DNA of 64,000 nucleotides, taken from the NCBI RefSeq assembly GCF_003533305.1, contig NZ_DOEH01000016.1, positions 101,398 through 165,397 of the forward strand, read 5' to 3'. Position 1 is the first letter of the stretch, and every line of letters begins with the position of its first letter. The DNA comes from Providencia sp. GTDB lineage: Bacteria > Pseudomonadota > Gammaproteobacteria > Enterobacterales > Enterobacteriaceae. Below, piece by piece: positions 55,311 to 64,000 of the stretch. The notes beneath the pieces are model-generated. The model saw only the letters and a program-made list of their open reading frames with translations. It was not told the DNA's origin and ran no database searches. The position numbers and the translations under genes are program-made.

Positions 55311-57821
55311 ATGCAATACAGTAAAAATAAAATATATTTATATTGTATCATTTCGGTCATGTCACCCACTATTTCGGCTAAATATGTTTTAGCTGCTGAC
55401 TACTTTGATCCTCAGGCATTGAGCTACGGAGAGGGGCAACCTGTTGCCAATATTGAAGATCTTGAAGTCTTTTCTCATCCTAGCGGTCAGCGCCCTGGTA
55501 ATTATATTATTGATATTTACATCAATGGACAACCCGTGGAGCGTGCCTCCGTTTCCTTTATGTTGAATAAATCTGATAACTCAATTTATCCAGTATTTCA
55601 GAAAAAACAACTTACTGAGTGGGGCGTGGATTTAACAAAGGAAACTGGAGCTGTTTCACTACCGGATGATGAAGCTGTTGTAATCAATCGTATTATTCCT
55701 AATGCGGATAGTAAATTTAATTTCTCGCTTCAACAGTTGGATATTAGTATTCCTCAGATTTATATAAATAAAAATGCACGGGGTAGTATCAGCCCCGAGT
55801 TATGGGATCAAGGGATCCCTACTGCCATGCTGAATTACAATTTTACCGGCTCAGAAGCACAGCAAGATTATGATAAGAAAGAACATACTAGTGATCAGTT
55901 TCTTAACCTGCGCAGTGGAGTTAATTTATTTGGATGGCGGTTACGAAATTATTCCACATACAATCGAAATAACTATGATAGAAAATGGAATAGTATTCAA
56001 ACTTATATGAGTCATCAGATTATATCGGTTAAATCACAATTTTCTGTCGGCGAAGTGAACAGCTCTGGTAATATTTTCGATAGTTTTGCTTATACAGGTA
56101 TTTTATTAGAATCTGATGAGGGAATGCTGCCTGATAGTCTGAAAGGATTTGCTCCTGTTGTTCGAGGCATTGCTAATAGCAATGCACAAGTGACTATCCG
56201 ACAAAATAATAATGTTATTTATCAAACATATGTTCCACCAGGCGCATTTGAAATTAATGATTTATATCCGACGTCTTACAGTGGAAATTTGGATGTGACA
56301 GTCGAAGAGGCTAACGGCAATAAACGGACATTTGTAGTGCCATTTTCTTCGTTGGCTGTTATGCAGCGAGAGGGTAGTCTGAAATACTCCGTCAGTAGCG
56401 GTAAATATAATCTAAGAAATAATACGAATACTCATCGCCCAGAGTTTATTCAGACAACTGCAATGTACGGTTTGCCATATGATATTACGATTTATGGTGG
56501 GCAACTTTTTTCGAAGAAGTATAATTCAGTCTCGGCTGGTCTTGGGCTCAGTTTAGGAGAGATAGGCGCGGTTTCAGCTGACGTGACTCATGCCGTTACT
56601 CGCTATAAAGATCAGAAAGATAAAAATAGTGGTCAGTCCTATCGTTTTCAATATTCTAAGAGTATGACGGAAAGCGGAACATTGCTGACGCTGGCTGGTT
56701 ACCGTTATTCAACTAAAGAGTTTTATACCTTTAGTGAAGCAAATAACAATAATCAGATTCAGTACAATAGACGCTCCCGTTTACAAGCAAACTTAAACCA
56801 ATCTTTGGATAATTTTGGCAGTCTTTATTTTAGTGCTTATCAGCAGGATTACTGGGGACGTTCTGGAACTGAGAGCAATTTCAGTGTGGGCTATAACATA
56901 AGTGTCAGCAACATCTCTTATAGCTTGAATTATAACTATAATAAAATGCCATACTCGCAAACAGATCATCAACTGGCATTTAGCGTGAATATTCCGCTAT
57001 CTAACTGGTATCCAGACAGCAACAGTTATCTGACCTCAAATATGAGTTTTTCTCGTGAAGGACGAAATAACTTTCAGGCAGGTTTCAGCGGAAATGCGCT
57101 CGAAAATAATCAGTTAAATTATAACGTCAGTCAAAGTTATGCCACCAAAGGTCAGGGAGCTAGCGGAAATGCGGATATCGCTTACCGAGGTGCTTATGGC
57201 AATATTAATGCCGGTTACGGTTATTCCTCACATTATCAGCGAATTAATTATGGTCTTCAGGGTGGGGTAGTTGCTCATCCATACGGTATCACATTATCCC
57301 AACCATTTGGTGAAACACTGGCTGTGGTCAGAGCTCCAGGTGCAGATAATATCAAAGTGAAAAACCTGACTGGCGTGTCAACTGATTGGCGTGGCTATGC
57401 TGTAATTCCATACATATCACCATATTCACGTAATGATATTGCGTTGAATGTCGACACTCTGAATGATGAAATAGAAATAATAGGGAATAGCAAAACAGTT
57501 ATTCCAACAAAGGGTGCTGTTGTATTGGCCGACTTTGATATTAGAAAAGGTGTCAGAGTATTAATCACATTGAACAATAAGGAACAAAAAATTCCGTTTG
57601 GTTCGATGGCAGTTTTACTTACTGATAATACTGGTACTTATTCCAATATTACTGGGATTGTTGGGGATAATGGGATTGTGTATATGAGTGGTATGCCAGA
57701 ATCTGGGGAATTACAGGTGAAGTGGGGTACAGATGGCAATCAGCAGTGCCGTGCTAAGTATGTGCTCCCTGAGATACAAAACAATAAACCAGTTAAACAG
57801 ATAAATGCAGAATGCCTGTAA
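55311..57821 (+). CDS. Outer membrane fimbrial usher, cluster 3
   Basis: 836 residues with signal peptide near VLAAD. N-terminal domain YFDPQALSYG...RPGNYIIDIYINGQ, plug and barrel region with GMLPDSLKGFAPVVRGIANSNAQV, and C-terminal QCRAKYVLPE. FimD-like in style. It overlaps the open frame of the next gene but ends 19 bases before its likely ATG. It forms the outer-membrane assembly platform. Confidence 0.94.
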   Translation: MQYSKNKIYLYCIISVMSPTISAKYVLAADYFDPQALSYGEGQPVANIEDLEVFSHPSGQRPGNYIIDIYINGQPVERASVSFMLNKSDNSIYPVFQKKQLTEWGVDLTKETGAVSLPDDEAVVINRIIPNADSKFNFSLQQLDISIPQIYINKNARGSISPELWDQGIPTAMLNYNFTGSEAQQDYDKKEHTSDQFLNLRSGVNLFGWRLRNYSTYNRNNYDRKWNSIQTYMSHQIISVKSQFSVGEVNSSGNIFDSFAYTGILLESDEGMLPDSLKGFAPVVRGIANSNAQVTIRQNNNVIYQTYVPPGAFEINDLYPTSYSGNLDVTVEEANGNKRTFVVPFSSLAVMQREGSLKYSVSSGKYNLRNNTNTHRPEFIQTTAMYGLPYDITIYGGQLFSKKYNSVSAGLGLSLGEIGAVSADVTHAVTRYKDQKDKNSGQSYRFQYSKSMTESGTLLTLAGYRYSTKEFYTFSEANNNNQIQYNRRSRLQANLNQSLDNFGSLYFSAYQQDYWGRSGTESNFSVGYNISVSNISYSLNYNYNKMPYSQTDHQLAFSVNIPLSNWYPDSNSYLTSNMSFSREGRNNFQAGFSGNALENNQLNYNVSQSYATKGQGASGNADIAYRGAYGNINAGYGYSSHYQRINYGLQGGVVAHPYGITLSQPFGETLAVVRAPGADNIKVKNLTGVSTDWRGYAVIPYISPYSRNDIALNVDTLNDEIEIIGNSKTVIPTKGAVVLADFDIRKGVRVLITLNNKEQKIPFGSMAVLLTDNTGTYSNITGIVGDNGIVYMSGMPESGELQVKWGTDGNQQCRAKYVLPEIQNNKPVKQINAECL

Positions 57822-57840
57822 TACCATTATGGAGAAAATA

Positions 57841-58875
57841 ATGAAAACGAATATCTCAGTTCTGTTTATATCTATGTGCTATTCCTCCGTGTCTTCAGCC
57901 GCAGCTTATGATTTATTGCTTGATATTCAACCGATTGTTTACTCTGCACCCGAGAACTCAGTAAATATCGGAGGTTCACTCACAGGAAGGTGGGATATAC
58001 AAAAAAATCAGTCTATGTTTTGTTCATACAATCCTGGAATAGATTTAGAGACAATATCTGCAGTTCAGGCAGCTAGTGGATATAACACTATTTTTGAATC
58101 GGTATCATATGATGTTTTTAATACGACTCAGACCGGAATTGGCTGGATTATGGGGGGGAAAGATGGCGGAGCATCCGGAAGTTGGACACCGCTTTTGGCA
58201 TCTGGGGAAACGCAAGTATTCCCTTTCCCTGGCGGCCTTCCTAGTTACCCACAACCAGGGGCTAATATCCGACTTGCTTATATTCGGCTTCCAGGAGTAC
58301 TCAATGCAGGTAAATTTACACTACCGGCACAGGATATAGCCAAAGTGAAATGTTATAATAATAAAACCCTGATAGAAACGGCAACTATTCGTACTGCTGC
58401 GGTGGTAATGACCATTAATGCCCGCTCCTGTCGTATACAGACGGGTGATCAGACACTACAGATGGGAACATTAACACGTCAAGATTTTTCCGGACTGGCG
58501 ATTGGACAAAATATTGAACCTGGTAATACAGCAACGTTAAATTTAAGCTGCGATAAAGATGTTATCCCGTTTGTTACTATCAGCGATAATAATAATACCG
58601 CCAATGAAAGTAACGTTATTTCATTATCATCTCCTACTGCAACGACCACAGCAAAAGGTGTGGCCTATCAGGTTTTTTATAATAATCAACGTCAGTCTTT
58701 AGGTCCCAAAAGCGCAGATAAAGGAACTCTAAACCAGTTTCCAGTTGGGCAGGTAACGACGGCTGATAATCAAGCAGTGCCAATCGCTTTACAATTTAAA
58801 TATTTGAAGACGGATGAGACGGTGGCGCCGGGTGATGTAAATGCCTCTGTCACGCTGACGTTTTCATATCAATAA
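57841..58875 (+). CDS. Fimbrial tip adhesin, cluster 3
   Basis: 344 residues from the ATG at 57841, which follows GGAGAAAATA; the open frame begins earlier, inside the usher. Signal peptide ends near VSSAA. The N-terminal receptor domain of about 180 residues contains MFCSYNPG and several aromatic loops, then a C-terminal pilin domain with INARSCRIQTGDQTLQMGTL, ending ASVTLTFSYQ. This is the FimH/MrkD plan, ligand unknown. In type 1-like loci the adhesin lies at this place after the usher. Confidence 0.8.
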   Translation: MKTNISVLFISMCYSSVSSAAAYDLLLDIQPIVYSAPENSVNIGGSLTGRWDIQKNQSMFCSYNPGIDLETISAVQAASGYNTIFESVSYDVFNTTQTGIGWIMGGKDGGASGSWTPLLASGETQVFPFPGGLPSYPQPGANIRLAYIRLPGVLNAGKFTLPAQDIAKVKCYNNKTLIETATIRTAAVVMTINARSCRIQTGDQTLQMGTLTRQDFSGLAIGQNIEPGNTATLNLSCDKDVIPFVTISDNNNTANESNVISLSSPTATTTAKGVAYQVFYNNQRQSLGPKSADKGTLNQFPVGQVTTADNQAVPIALQFKYLKTDETVAPGDVNASVTLTFSYQ

Positions 58876-58892
58876 AACAGTAGGAGAAGAGG

Positions 58893-59438
58893 ATGAATAA
58901 TAAAAAGTTATCTACATTATTTTTTATAATATTCACGGCTTCTCTGGTAAACAACCCAGTGAGTGCCGATAGTTCAGTTAGGATTAATTTACAAGGTAAT
59001 ATTAAAGAAGGAACCTGCAAAATAAGTAGTTATACAAATAAAATTGCACTGACAGGTGAAGGTGAACAGTATAACAGTCGTCTGGTTTTTCCATATACTG
59101 GTAGTACAACAGCACCAGTTCCTTTTTCCATTGAACTAAAAGATTGTGATCCAAACCTAAATGTATCTATCCGTTTTGATGGGCAAGTCGTTATTGGGAA
59201 TAATGATATTTTGATGTTGACACAAGATGCATCGGTATCAAAAGGTGCGGGAATTCAGATTCTGGATCAAAATGAAAATCCAGTGATTATTGGGCAGAAA
59301 GTACTCATGACAACGTATGTAGAAAAGGATGAAACTTATCTTTTTCCTTTTTTTGCTCGTTATATACGTTACAGCAATGAGTTTGTTACTGAGGGTAGTG
59401 CTAACGGTAAGGTAGATTTTACATTTACCTATGAATGA
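58893..59438 (+). CDS. Minor pilin, cluster 3
   Basis: 181 residues with signal peptide near VSADS. Pilin motifs: NLQGNIKEGTCKISS, ELKDCDPN, final strand GKVDFTFTYE. Last gene of cluster 3, 17 bases after the adhesin, with GGAGAAGAGG as ribosome-binding site. Likely adaptor or terminator pilin. Confidence 0.85.
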   Translation: MNNKKLSTLFFIIFTASLVNNPVSADSSVRINLQGNIKEGTCKISSYTNKIALTGEGEQYNSRLVFPYTGSTTAPVPFSIELKDCDPNLNVSIRFDGQVVIGNNDILMLTQDASVSKGAGIQILDQNENPVIIGQKVLMTTYVEKDETYLFPFFARYIRYSNEFVTEGSANGKVDFTFTYE

Positions 59439-59582
59439 TACTAAATCAATCTCAACGGTAGAGAATTGATATACATTGTTATTTTATGGGTAAGATAAAG
59501 ATTGATAATAATAAAGTTATTAATAAAAATATAAAGCATGAAGCTATTTCTGTAAGTCGTACTTACACCGATAATAAGTTTA

Positions 59583-60068
59583 TTAATTTTTATTTTTATC
59601 GAAAATTTGAGTAGTTAGCCCCATAAATCCATGCGCCAAAAATATATTTTCTGCTACGGGTTGGGTTAGGTATGCCATAAATGCATTGGCTGATTTATTT
59701 AATAATGACATCGTATAAATGGCGGTAACATTAAAATCAGCAGGTATATCGATTACCGACAAACCTTGTTCTTGTTCAATCCGCTTTTTATAATGTTGAT
59801 AGCCAATAAAAATATCTGCTTTACCAGTCGTTACAATCCATTTAGATGCCATATTACCTACGGGTATTTTGATATTATCATTGCCGTGACCACCGACTAA
59901 ATGCCTTATTCTATGGCGTATGTTGTCGGCAATATTAGGATGTCTGGCACAGTGATTTGGCGACCTAATTGGTCGGTAAATTCGCGGTCAGCATGTGCGG
60001 ATATAGCACAAGAAAGCAGTAATAGTGCCAATAAGTTTTGTGTTGTTTGTTTAAAATTTGTTTTCATT
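59583..60068 (-). pseudogene. Composite pseudogene of periplasmic binding proteins (FecB-like start, ModA-like end)
   Basis: From an ATG at 60068 the minus strand codes a signal peptide and then DREFTDQLGRQITVPD, the opening of FecB-like metal-chelate binding proteins, and stops after about 50 residues. A second frame (59583-59852) codes an 89-residue piece like the C-terminal lobe of ModA-type binding proteins (KADIFIGYQHYKKRIEQEQG...VIDIPADFNVTAIYTMS). The two parts are out of frame and belong to different families, so this is a deletion scar between two former transporter genes. Confidence 0.7.
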
Positions 60069-60195
60069 AGAATACCCTATAGCATAATATAAAATATTAT
60101 ATAACACTATAGGGCTGAATATATGATATTGAATCATAAAATAGGTTTTATCATCTCAATATTTATTTGCTGAGTCTTTTCTGAACTTTACTGCC

Positions 60196-60464
60196 TATCT
60201 CCCCCTTTTTTGATCTCGATAGCGGGTAATACCTTTGATTAGCGCCTAAAATAATAACTTAGGTATTAAGAGGGTGCACGAGTGAAAAACGGGATACAAA
60301 TTAGGATTAAAGGCAAAGTACAGGGGGTTGGGTTTCGGCCTTATGTGTGGCAGCTTGCGCATCAGTGTCATCTCAATGGGGATGTGTGCAATGATGGGGA
60401 AGGCGTACTGGTACGGTTACTTGCTAGTGCTGATATTGCCGAGTTTACGCAATTGCTATATCAA
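60196..60464 (+). repeat. Direct repeat, right copy (hypF promoter and 5' end)
   Basis: Partner of 52381-52649. It contains the leader and first 61 codons of intact hypF. Confidence 0.9.
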
Positions 60465-62561
60465 TATTGCCCACCGTTAGCTCATATTGAAAGTATTCAA
60501 CCGCAACCTTTTGAATGGACTGAACTCCCTGACAAATTTTCGATTCGACATAGCGGCGCGGGTCGAATGGATACACAAGTGATCCCCGATGCGGCTACTT
60601 GTGAGTCTTGTCGACGTGAATTATTTGAGTCTGAAAACCGCCGATTTGGTTATCCATTTACCAATTGTACTCATTGTGGCCCTCGTTTTACTATTATCCG
60701 TCAGATGCCTTATGATAGGCCCAATACCGCCATGGCTGATTTTCCTCTGTGCCCTGAGTGTTTACAAGAGTATGAATCACCTGCTGACAGGCGCTTTCAT
60801 GCACAACCAAATGCCTGCCCTGTTTGTGGTCCTGAAATTCAGCTTTGTGATAAAACAGGCCATATTCTCGCTATTAAAAATAATGCATTAGAGCAGGCAG
60901 CAGCACAGTTGTTGCAAGGGAATATTGCTGCAATAAAAGGGCTGGGTGGCTTTCATCTAGCTTGTGATGCCACGAATGATCTGGCGATAAAACAATTACG
61001 TTTGCGTAAACATCGGCCAACGAAGCCATTTGCCGTGATGATCCCATCATTGGCATGGTTGGCAAAACAAGGTATTGATGTTAGTGATGGGTTACGCGCT
61101 CTATTGCAAAGTGCGGCATCGCCAATTGTTTTGATTAAACATCGTTTTGAAGGTGTTTTGAATGATGATATTGCACCCGGGCTGCAAGAGCTTGGTATTA
61201 TGTTGCCCGCGAACCCACTACAACATTTATTGATGGCAGCAGTAGATCGCCCACTTGTTATGACTTCAGGAAATGCATCGGGAAAACCACCGGTATTAAC
61301 CAATGAAGAGGCATTAGCAGATTTAGTCAATATTGCGGATGTGTGGCTAATGCATAATCGTGACATTGTGCAGCGTGCTGATGATTCACTGGTTCGCTAT
61401 CATGATGGACAGGCTGAAATGATGCGCCGCGCGCGGGGCTATGTGCCAGATGCGATTGATTTACCCGCAGGTTTTGAACATTCGCCTTCAATACTAGGAT
61501 TAGGAGCTGATCTCAAAAATACTTTTTGCTTGTTACGAGATAAAAGTGCAGTGCTGAGTCAACACTTCGGTGATTTGGATGATATCGATATTTATCAACA
61601 ATATCAGCGAACAATAAAATTATTTGAATCAATTTATCGCTTTACGCCGTCAATAATTGTTGGTGATATGCACCCGAATTATGTTAGTCATCGGTACGCA
61701 AAACAATTATCCGAACAGCTTCAAATACCGTTTATTCAAGTACAACATCATCATGCCCATATCGCGGCGGCTATGGTTGAACATGGTATTCCCTTAGATG
61801 AAAAGCCTGTTATCGGTTTAGCCTTAGATGGATTAGGTTATGGCGATGATAATCGCCTCTGGGGTGGTGAATGTTTGTTGGTTGATTATAAAAGTAGTCA
61901 ATGGCTAGGTGGCTTACCGCCAGTCGCTATGCCCGGTGGTTCTCTGGCATCTCGTCAGCCTTGGCGTAATTTATTGGCACATTTACAGCGTTTTGTTCCT
62001 GACTGGCAAAATGAAAATATTGCTACTGTGTTATCGCCTCACCCATGGGTCGCATTACAAAAAGCTATTGAGCGTGGAATCAATGCACCGACTGCATCGT
62101 CAGCGGGACGGTTATTTGATGCTGTTGCGGCAACATTAGGTATTTGTACCAAAGAAATCAGTTGGGAGGGGGAGGCAGCTTGCCAACTTGAAGCATTGGC
62201 TTCTCATTGCCAACGGAATCATCACCCAGTGACTTTGCCTTTAATCGGTCAATATCTTGATTTAGCAACATTTTGGCATCAGTGGATTAATTATCAAGCG
62301 CCTGCGATAGACAAAGCGCATGCATTTCATGTGGGATTAGCCGAAGGTTTTGCAAGTTTGGCGAAACAAGCTGCTCATCAGCATGGTATTAAACGTGTCG
62401 TTCTATCTGGAGGCGTAATGCATAATCAATTATTCAGAAATTTATTAATTGAAAAACTTCAGCCACTGGAAGTGATGTATGCGCGTCAATTACCAATGGG
62501 AGATGGTGGATTAGCATTAGGACAGGTTGCAATTGTGGCGGCAATATTAAAAAATAAATAG
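60282..62561 (+). CDS. hypF: Carbamoyltransferase HypF ([NiFe] hydrogenase maturation)
   Basis: 759 residues from a GTG with GAGGGTGCACGA upstream; the truncated copy uses the same start. Acylphosphatase domain (GVGFRPYVW, residues about 15-25), two zinc-finger motifs (CESCRREL...CTHCGP and CPECLQ...CPVCGP), a YrdC-like domain (KPFAVMIPSL) and a Kae1-like domain with metal-binding HHHAHIAAAMVEHG. It converts carbamoyl phosphate and ATP to a carbamoyl adenylate and hands it to HypE for CN ligand synthesis. Lies upstream of hybO, in keeping with its role. Confidence 0.96.
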   Translation: MKNGIQIRIKGKVQGVGFRPYVWQLAHQCHLNGDVCNDGEGVLVRLLASADIAEFTQLLYQYCPPLAHIESIQPQPFEWTELPDKFSIRHSGAGRMDTQVIPDAATCESCRRELFESENRRFGYPFTNCTHCGPRFTIIRQMPYDRPNTAMADFPLCPECLQEYESPADRRFHAQPNACPVCGPEIQLCDKTGHILAIKNNALEQAAAQLLQGNIAAIKGLGGFHLACDATNDLAIKQLRLRKHRPTKPFAVMIPSLAWLAKQGIDVSDGLRALLQSAASPIVLIKHRFEGVLNDDIAPGLQELGIMLPANPLQHLLMAAVDRPLVMTSGNASGKPPVLTNEEALADLVNIADVWLMHNRDIVQRADDSLVRYHDGQAEMMRRARGYVPDAIDLPAGFEHSPSILGLGADLKNTFCLLRDKSAVLSQHFGDLDDIDIYQQYQRTIKLFESIYRFTPSIIVGDMHPNYVSHRYAKQLSEQLQIPFIQVQHHHAHIAAAMVEHGIPLDEKPVIGLALDGLGYGDDNRLWGGECLLVDYKSSQWLGGLPPVAMPGGSLASRQPWRNLLAHLQRFVPDWQNENIATVLSPHPWVALQKAIERGINAPTASSAGRLFDAVAATLGICTKEISWEGEAACQLEALASHCQRNHHPVTLPLIGQYLDLATFWHQWINYQAPAIDKAHAFHVGLAEGFASLAKQAAHQHGIKRVVLSGGVMHNQLFRNLLIEKLQPLEVMYARQLPMGDGGLALGQVAIVAAILKNK

Positions 62562-62948
62562 AGGAATGAATATAACTAATATTAGCGTAAATTAGTGGAT
62601 TAAAAAATTGCATTTATATGTATAGACAAGATGGAGTGATAATAATCAAATGAATAACTCTTGTTTCATTTTTTTTTGATATTGATTCTTATTTACTTTG
62701 TATTTATTGAATTAAAGGTTGCAGGTGAATTAATACGCTAATTTAGCTTAATTATAATTTCAAAATTGATCGAGTTAATTTATTTACTTGATAAGTAAGC
62801 ATTTATAATGATTTATTTTTGCGATGAATAACCCAATACTGAATAATAAATTCTATTTTGTTAATTTAATATCTATTAGATAGTACATTGATGCTGAATC
62901 GATTTTATTAGCAAAACATATAAAAAATAACGCCTATCTTATTTCCTG
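62562..62948. other. AT-rich gap between hypF and the hyb promoter
   Basis: No open frame of interest and no clear terminator after hypF; long A/T tracts only. Confidence 0.5.
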
Positions 62949-62962
62949 TTGATAAAGATCAA
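62949..62962. promoter_or_regulatory. FNR box of the hyb operon
   Basis: TTGATAAAGATCAA is a perfect TTGAT-N4-ATCAA FNR site. Its centre (62955.5) is 41.5 bases before a predicted start near 62997, the class II position, so anaerobic activation is expected. Confidence 0.85.
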
Positions 62963-62983
62963 GTGATTAATAATAGAGAGGAC

Positions 62984-62989
62984 TAGGAT
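62984..62989 (+). promoter_or_regulatory. -10 element of the hyb promoter
   Basis: TAGGAT at the spacing expected for class II activation by the FNR box. Confidence 0.65.
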
Positions 62990-63049
62990 CTCTTCTTATA
63001 TTTATACATCAGGCAATGTCGAATAAGTTACCTATAATAGGAAAAAAGA

Positions 63050-64000
63050 ATGGCTGGAGATAACTCTATTTTTTCTCCTCATGGCATTAATCGCCGTGAT
63101 TTTATGAAATTATGTACAGCGCTAGCAGCAACAATGGGATTAAGTAGCAAGGCTGCTGCCCAAATCGCTGAATCAGTGGGTAATCCTGAGCGTCCACCGG
63201 TTATTTGGATTGGTGCTCAAGAATGTACTGGCTGTACAGAATCATTATTATGTGCAACTCACCCAACTCTCGAAAATTTAATTCTTGATACCATTTCGCT
63301 TGAATACCATGAGGTATTATCGGCGGCTTTTGGTGAGCAAGTTGAACAAAATAAACATAACGCAGTTGAGAAATACAAAGGTAAATACGTACTGGTTGTT
63401 GATGGTTCTATCCCATTAAAAGATAACGGTATTTATTGTATGGTAGCAGGTAAGCCAATTGTTGAGCATATTCGTGAAGTCGCAGAACATGCAGGTGCAA
63501 TTATTGCAATTGGTTCTTGTGCTTCATGGGGCGGCGTTGCTGCCGCAGGTAGTAATCCAACCGGTGCGGTAGGTTTAAGTGAAGTATTAAAAGATAAAAC
63601 TGTGATTAACATTCCTGGATGCCCACCGAATCCACATAATTTCCTCGCCACCGTCGCGCATTTGATTACCTATAATCGTCCGCCAAAATTGGATAGTAAA
63701 AATCGTCCAATGTTTGCCTATGGACGTTTGATTCATGAGCATTGTGAGCGCCGTCCACACTTTGATGCAGGCCGTTTTGCTAAAGAATTTGGTGATGATG
63801 GGCACCGTGAAGGCTGGTGTTTGTATCACTTAGGTTGTAAAGGACCCGAAACTTACGGTAACTGTTCAACCTTGCAATTTTGCGATGTTGGTGGTGTTTG
63901 GCCAGTAGCAATTGGGCATCCATGTTACGGCTGTAATGAGGAAAATGTCGGTTTCCATAAAGCGATTCACCAGCTTGCCAATGTTGAAAACCCAACCCCG
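63050..64000 (+). CDS. hybO: Hydrogenase-2 small subunit HybO (3' end outside window)
   Basis: 317 residues are visible and the frame is open at the window end. Twin-arginine signal NRRDFMKLCTALAATMG, then the mature small subunit with ECTGCTESLL and later Cys residues of the Fe-S clusters (GSCASWGG, IPGCPPNPHNF, HLGCKGPETYGNCSTLQFC, GHPCYGCNEEN). It closely follows E. coli HybO. It takes electrons from H2 oxidised by HybC and is exported by Tat to the inner membrane's periplasmic face. The ATG at 63050 lies about 53 bases after the predicted FNR-controlled start. The rest of hyb should follow. Confidence 0.96.
   Translation, partial: MAGDNSIFSPHGINRRDFMKLCTALAATMGLSSKAAAQIAESVGNPERPPVIWIGAQECTGCTESLLCATHPTLENLILDTISLEYHEVLSAAFGEQVEQNKHNAVEKYKGKYVLVVDGSIPLKDNGIYCMVAGKPIVEHIREVAEHAGAIIAIGSCASWGGVAAAGSNPTGAVGLSEVLKDKTVINIPGCPPNPHNFLATVAHLITYNRPPKLDSKNRPMFAYGRLIHEHCERRPHFDAGRFAKEFGDDGHREGWCLYHLGCKGPETYGNCSTLQFCDVGGVWPVAIGHPCYGCNEENVGFHKAIHQLANVENPTP

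Overview
The window looks like chromosomal DNA from the Providencia/Proteus/Moellerella branch of Enterobacterales. It is AT-rich, with most genes near 40% GC by eye. The core genes sit in an E. coli-like order (sstT, alx, yqjA, yqjDEKF, yhaJ, yhaK), the fimbrial regulators are MrpJ-like, and hypF lies beside hybO. Complete raffinose and lactose operons side by side are unusual in this branch. They would fit a lactose- and raffinose-positive relative such as Moellerella, but that assignment is inference.

Region 1 (1-5.1 kb, minus strand): an operon of uncharacterised conserved proteins (DUF4310, DUF4311, DUF4312, an SFCGS glycine-rich protein and a small PRD protein). Above it lies a BglG/MtlR-type PTS-sensing regulator. 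The gap between regulator and operon carries four copies of one dyad, probably operators.

Region 2 (5.2-23.6 kb): the divergent yhaK/yhaJ pair, then a raf-lac block (rafR-rafA-rafB, lacI-lacZ-lacY) with recognisable operators for both systems. The block sits where E. coli has yqjG-yhaHI. It is followed by yqjF, yqjDEK, yqjA, a yybP-ykoY (Mn2+) riboswitch ahead of alx, and sstT.

Region 3 (23.6-41.5 kb): an operon of two GNAT acetyltransferases and a beta-lactamase-fold serine hydrolase, preceded by a promoter of MerR-dependent shape. Next come a decayed fadH fragment, fimbrial cluster 1 (27.3-36.7 kb, plus strand), intact fadH, another GNAT, a DapB-like dehydrogenase and tRNA-Ile2(CAU).

Region 4 (41.5-60.1 kb): a MarT/FidL-like pair, a hexanucleotide repeat, pap/mrp-like fimbrial cluster 2 (minus strand) with its MrpJ-like gene, a truncated hypF copy ending at a terminator, fimbrial cluster 3 (plus strand) and a composite binding-protein pseudogene.

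Region 5 (60.3-64 kb): full-length hypF and the 5' part of hybO, whose promoter has a perfect FNR box. HypF helps make the CN ligands of [NiFe] hydrogenases, so these two genes belong together.

The most striking structural point is that two of the three fimbrial clusters are bracketed by a direct-repeat fragment of the neighbouring housekeeping gene (fadH' and hypF'), with no integrase or transposase visible. All coordinates, counts and domain limits come from reading the sequence; nothing was searched.
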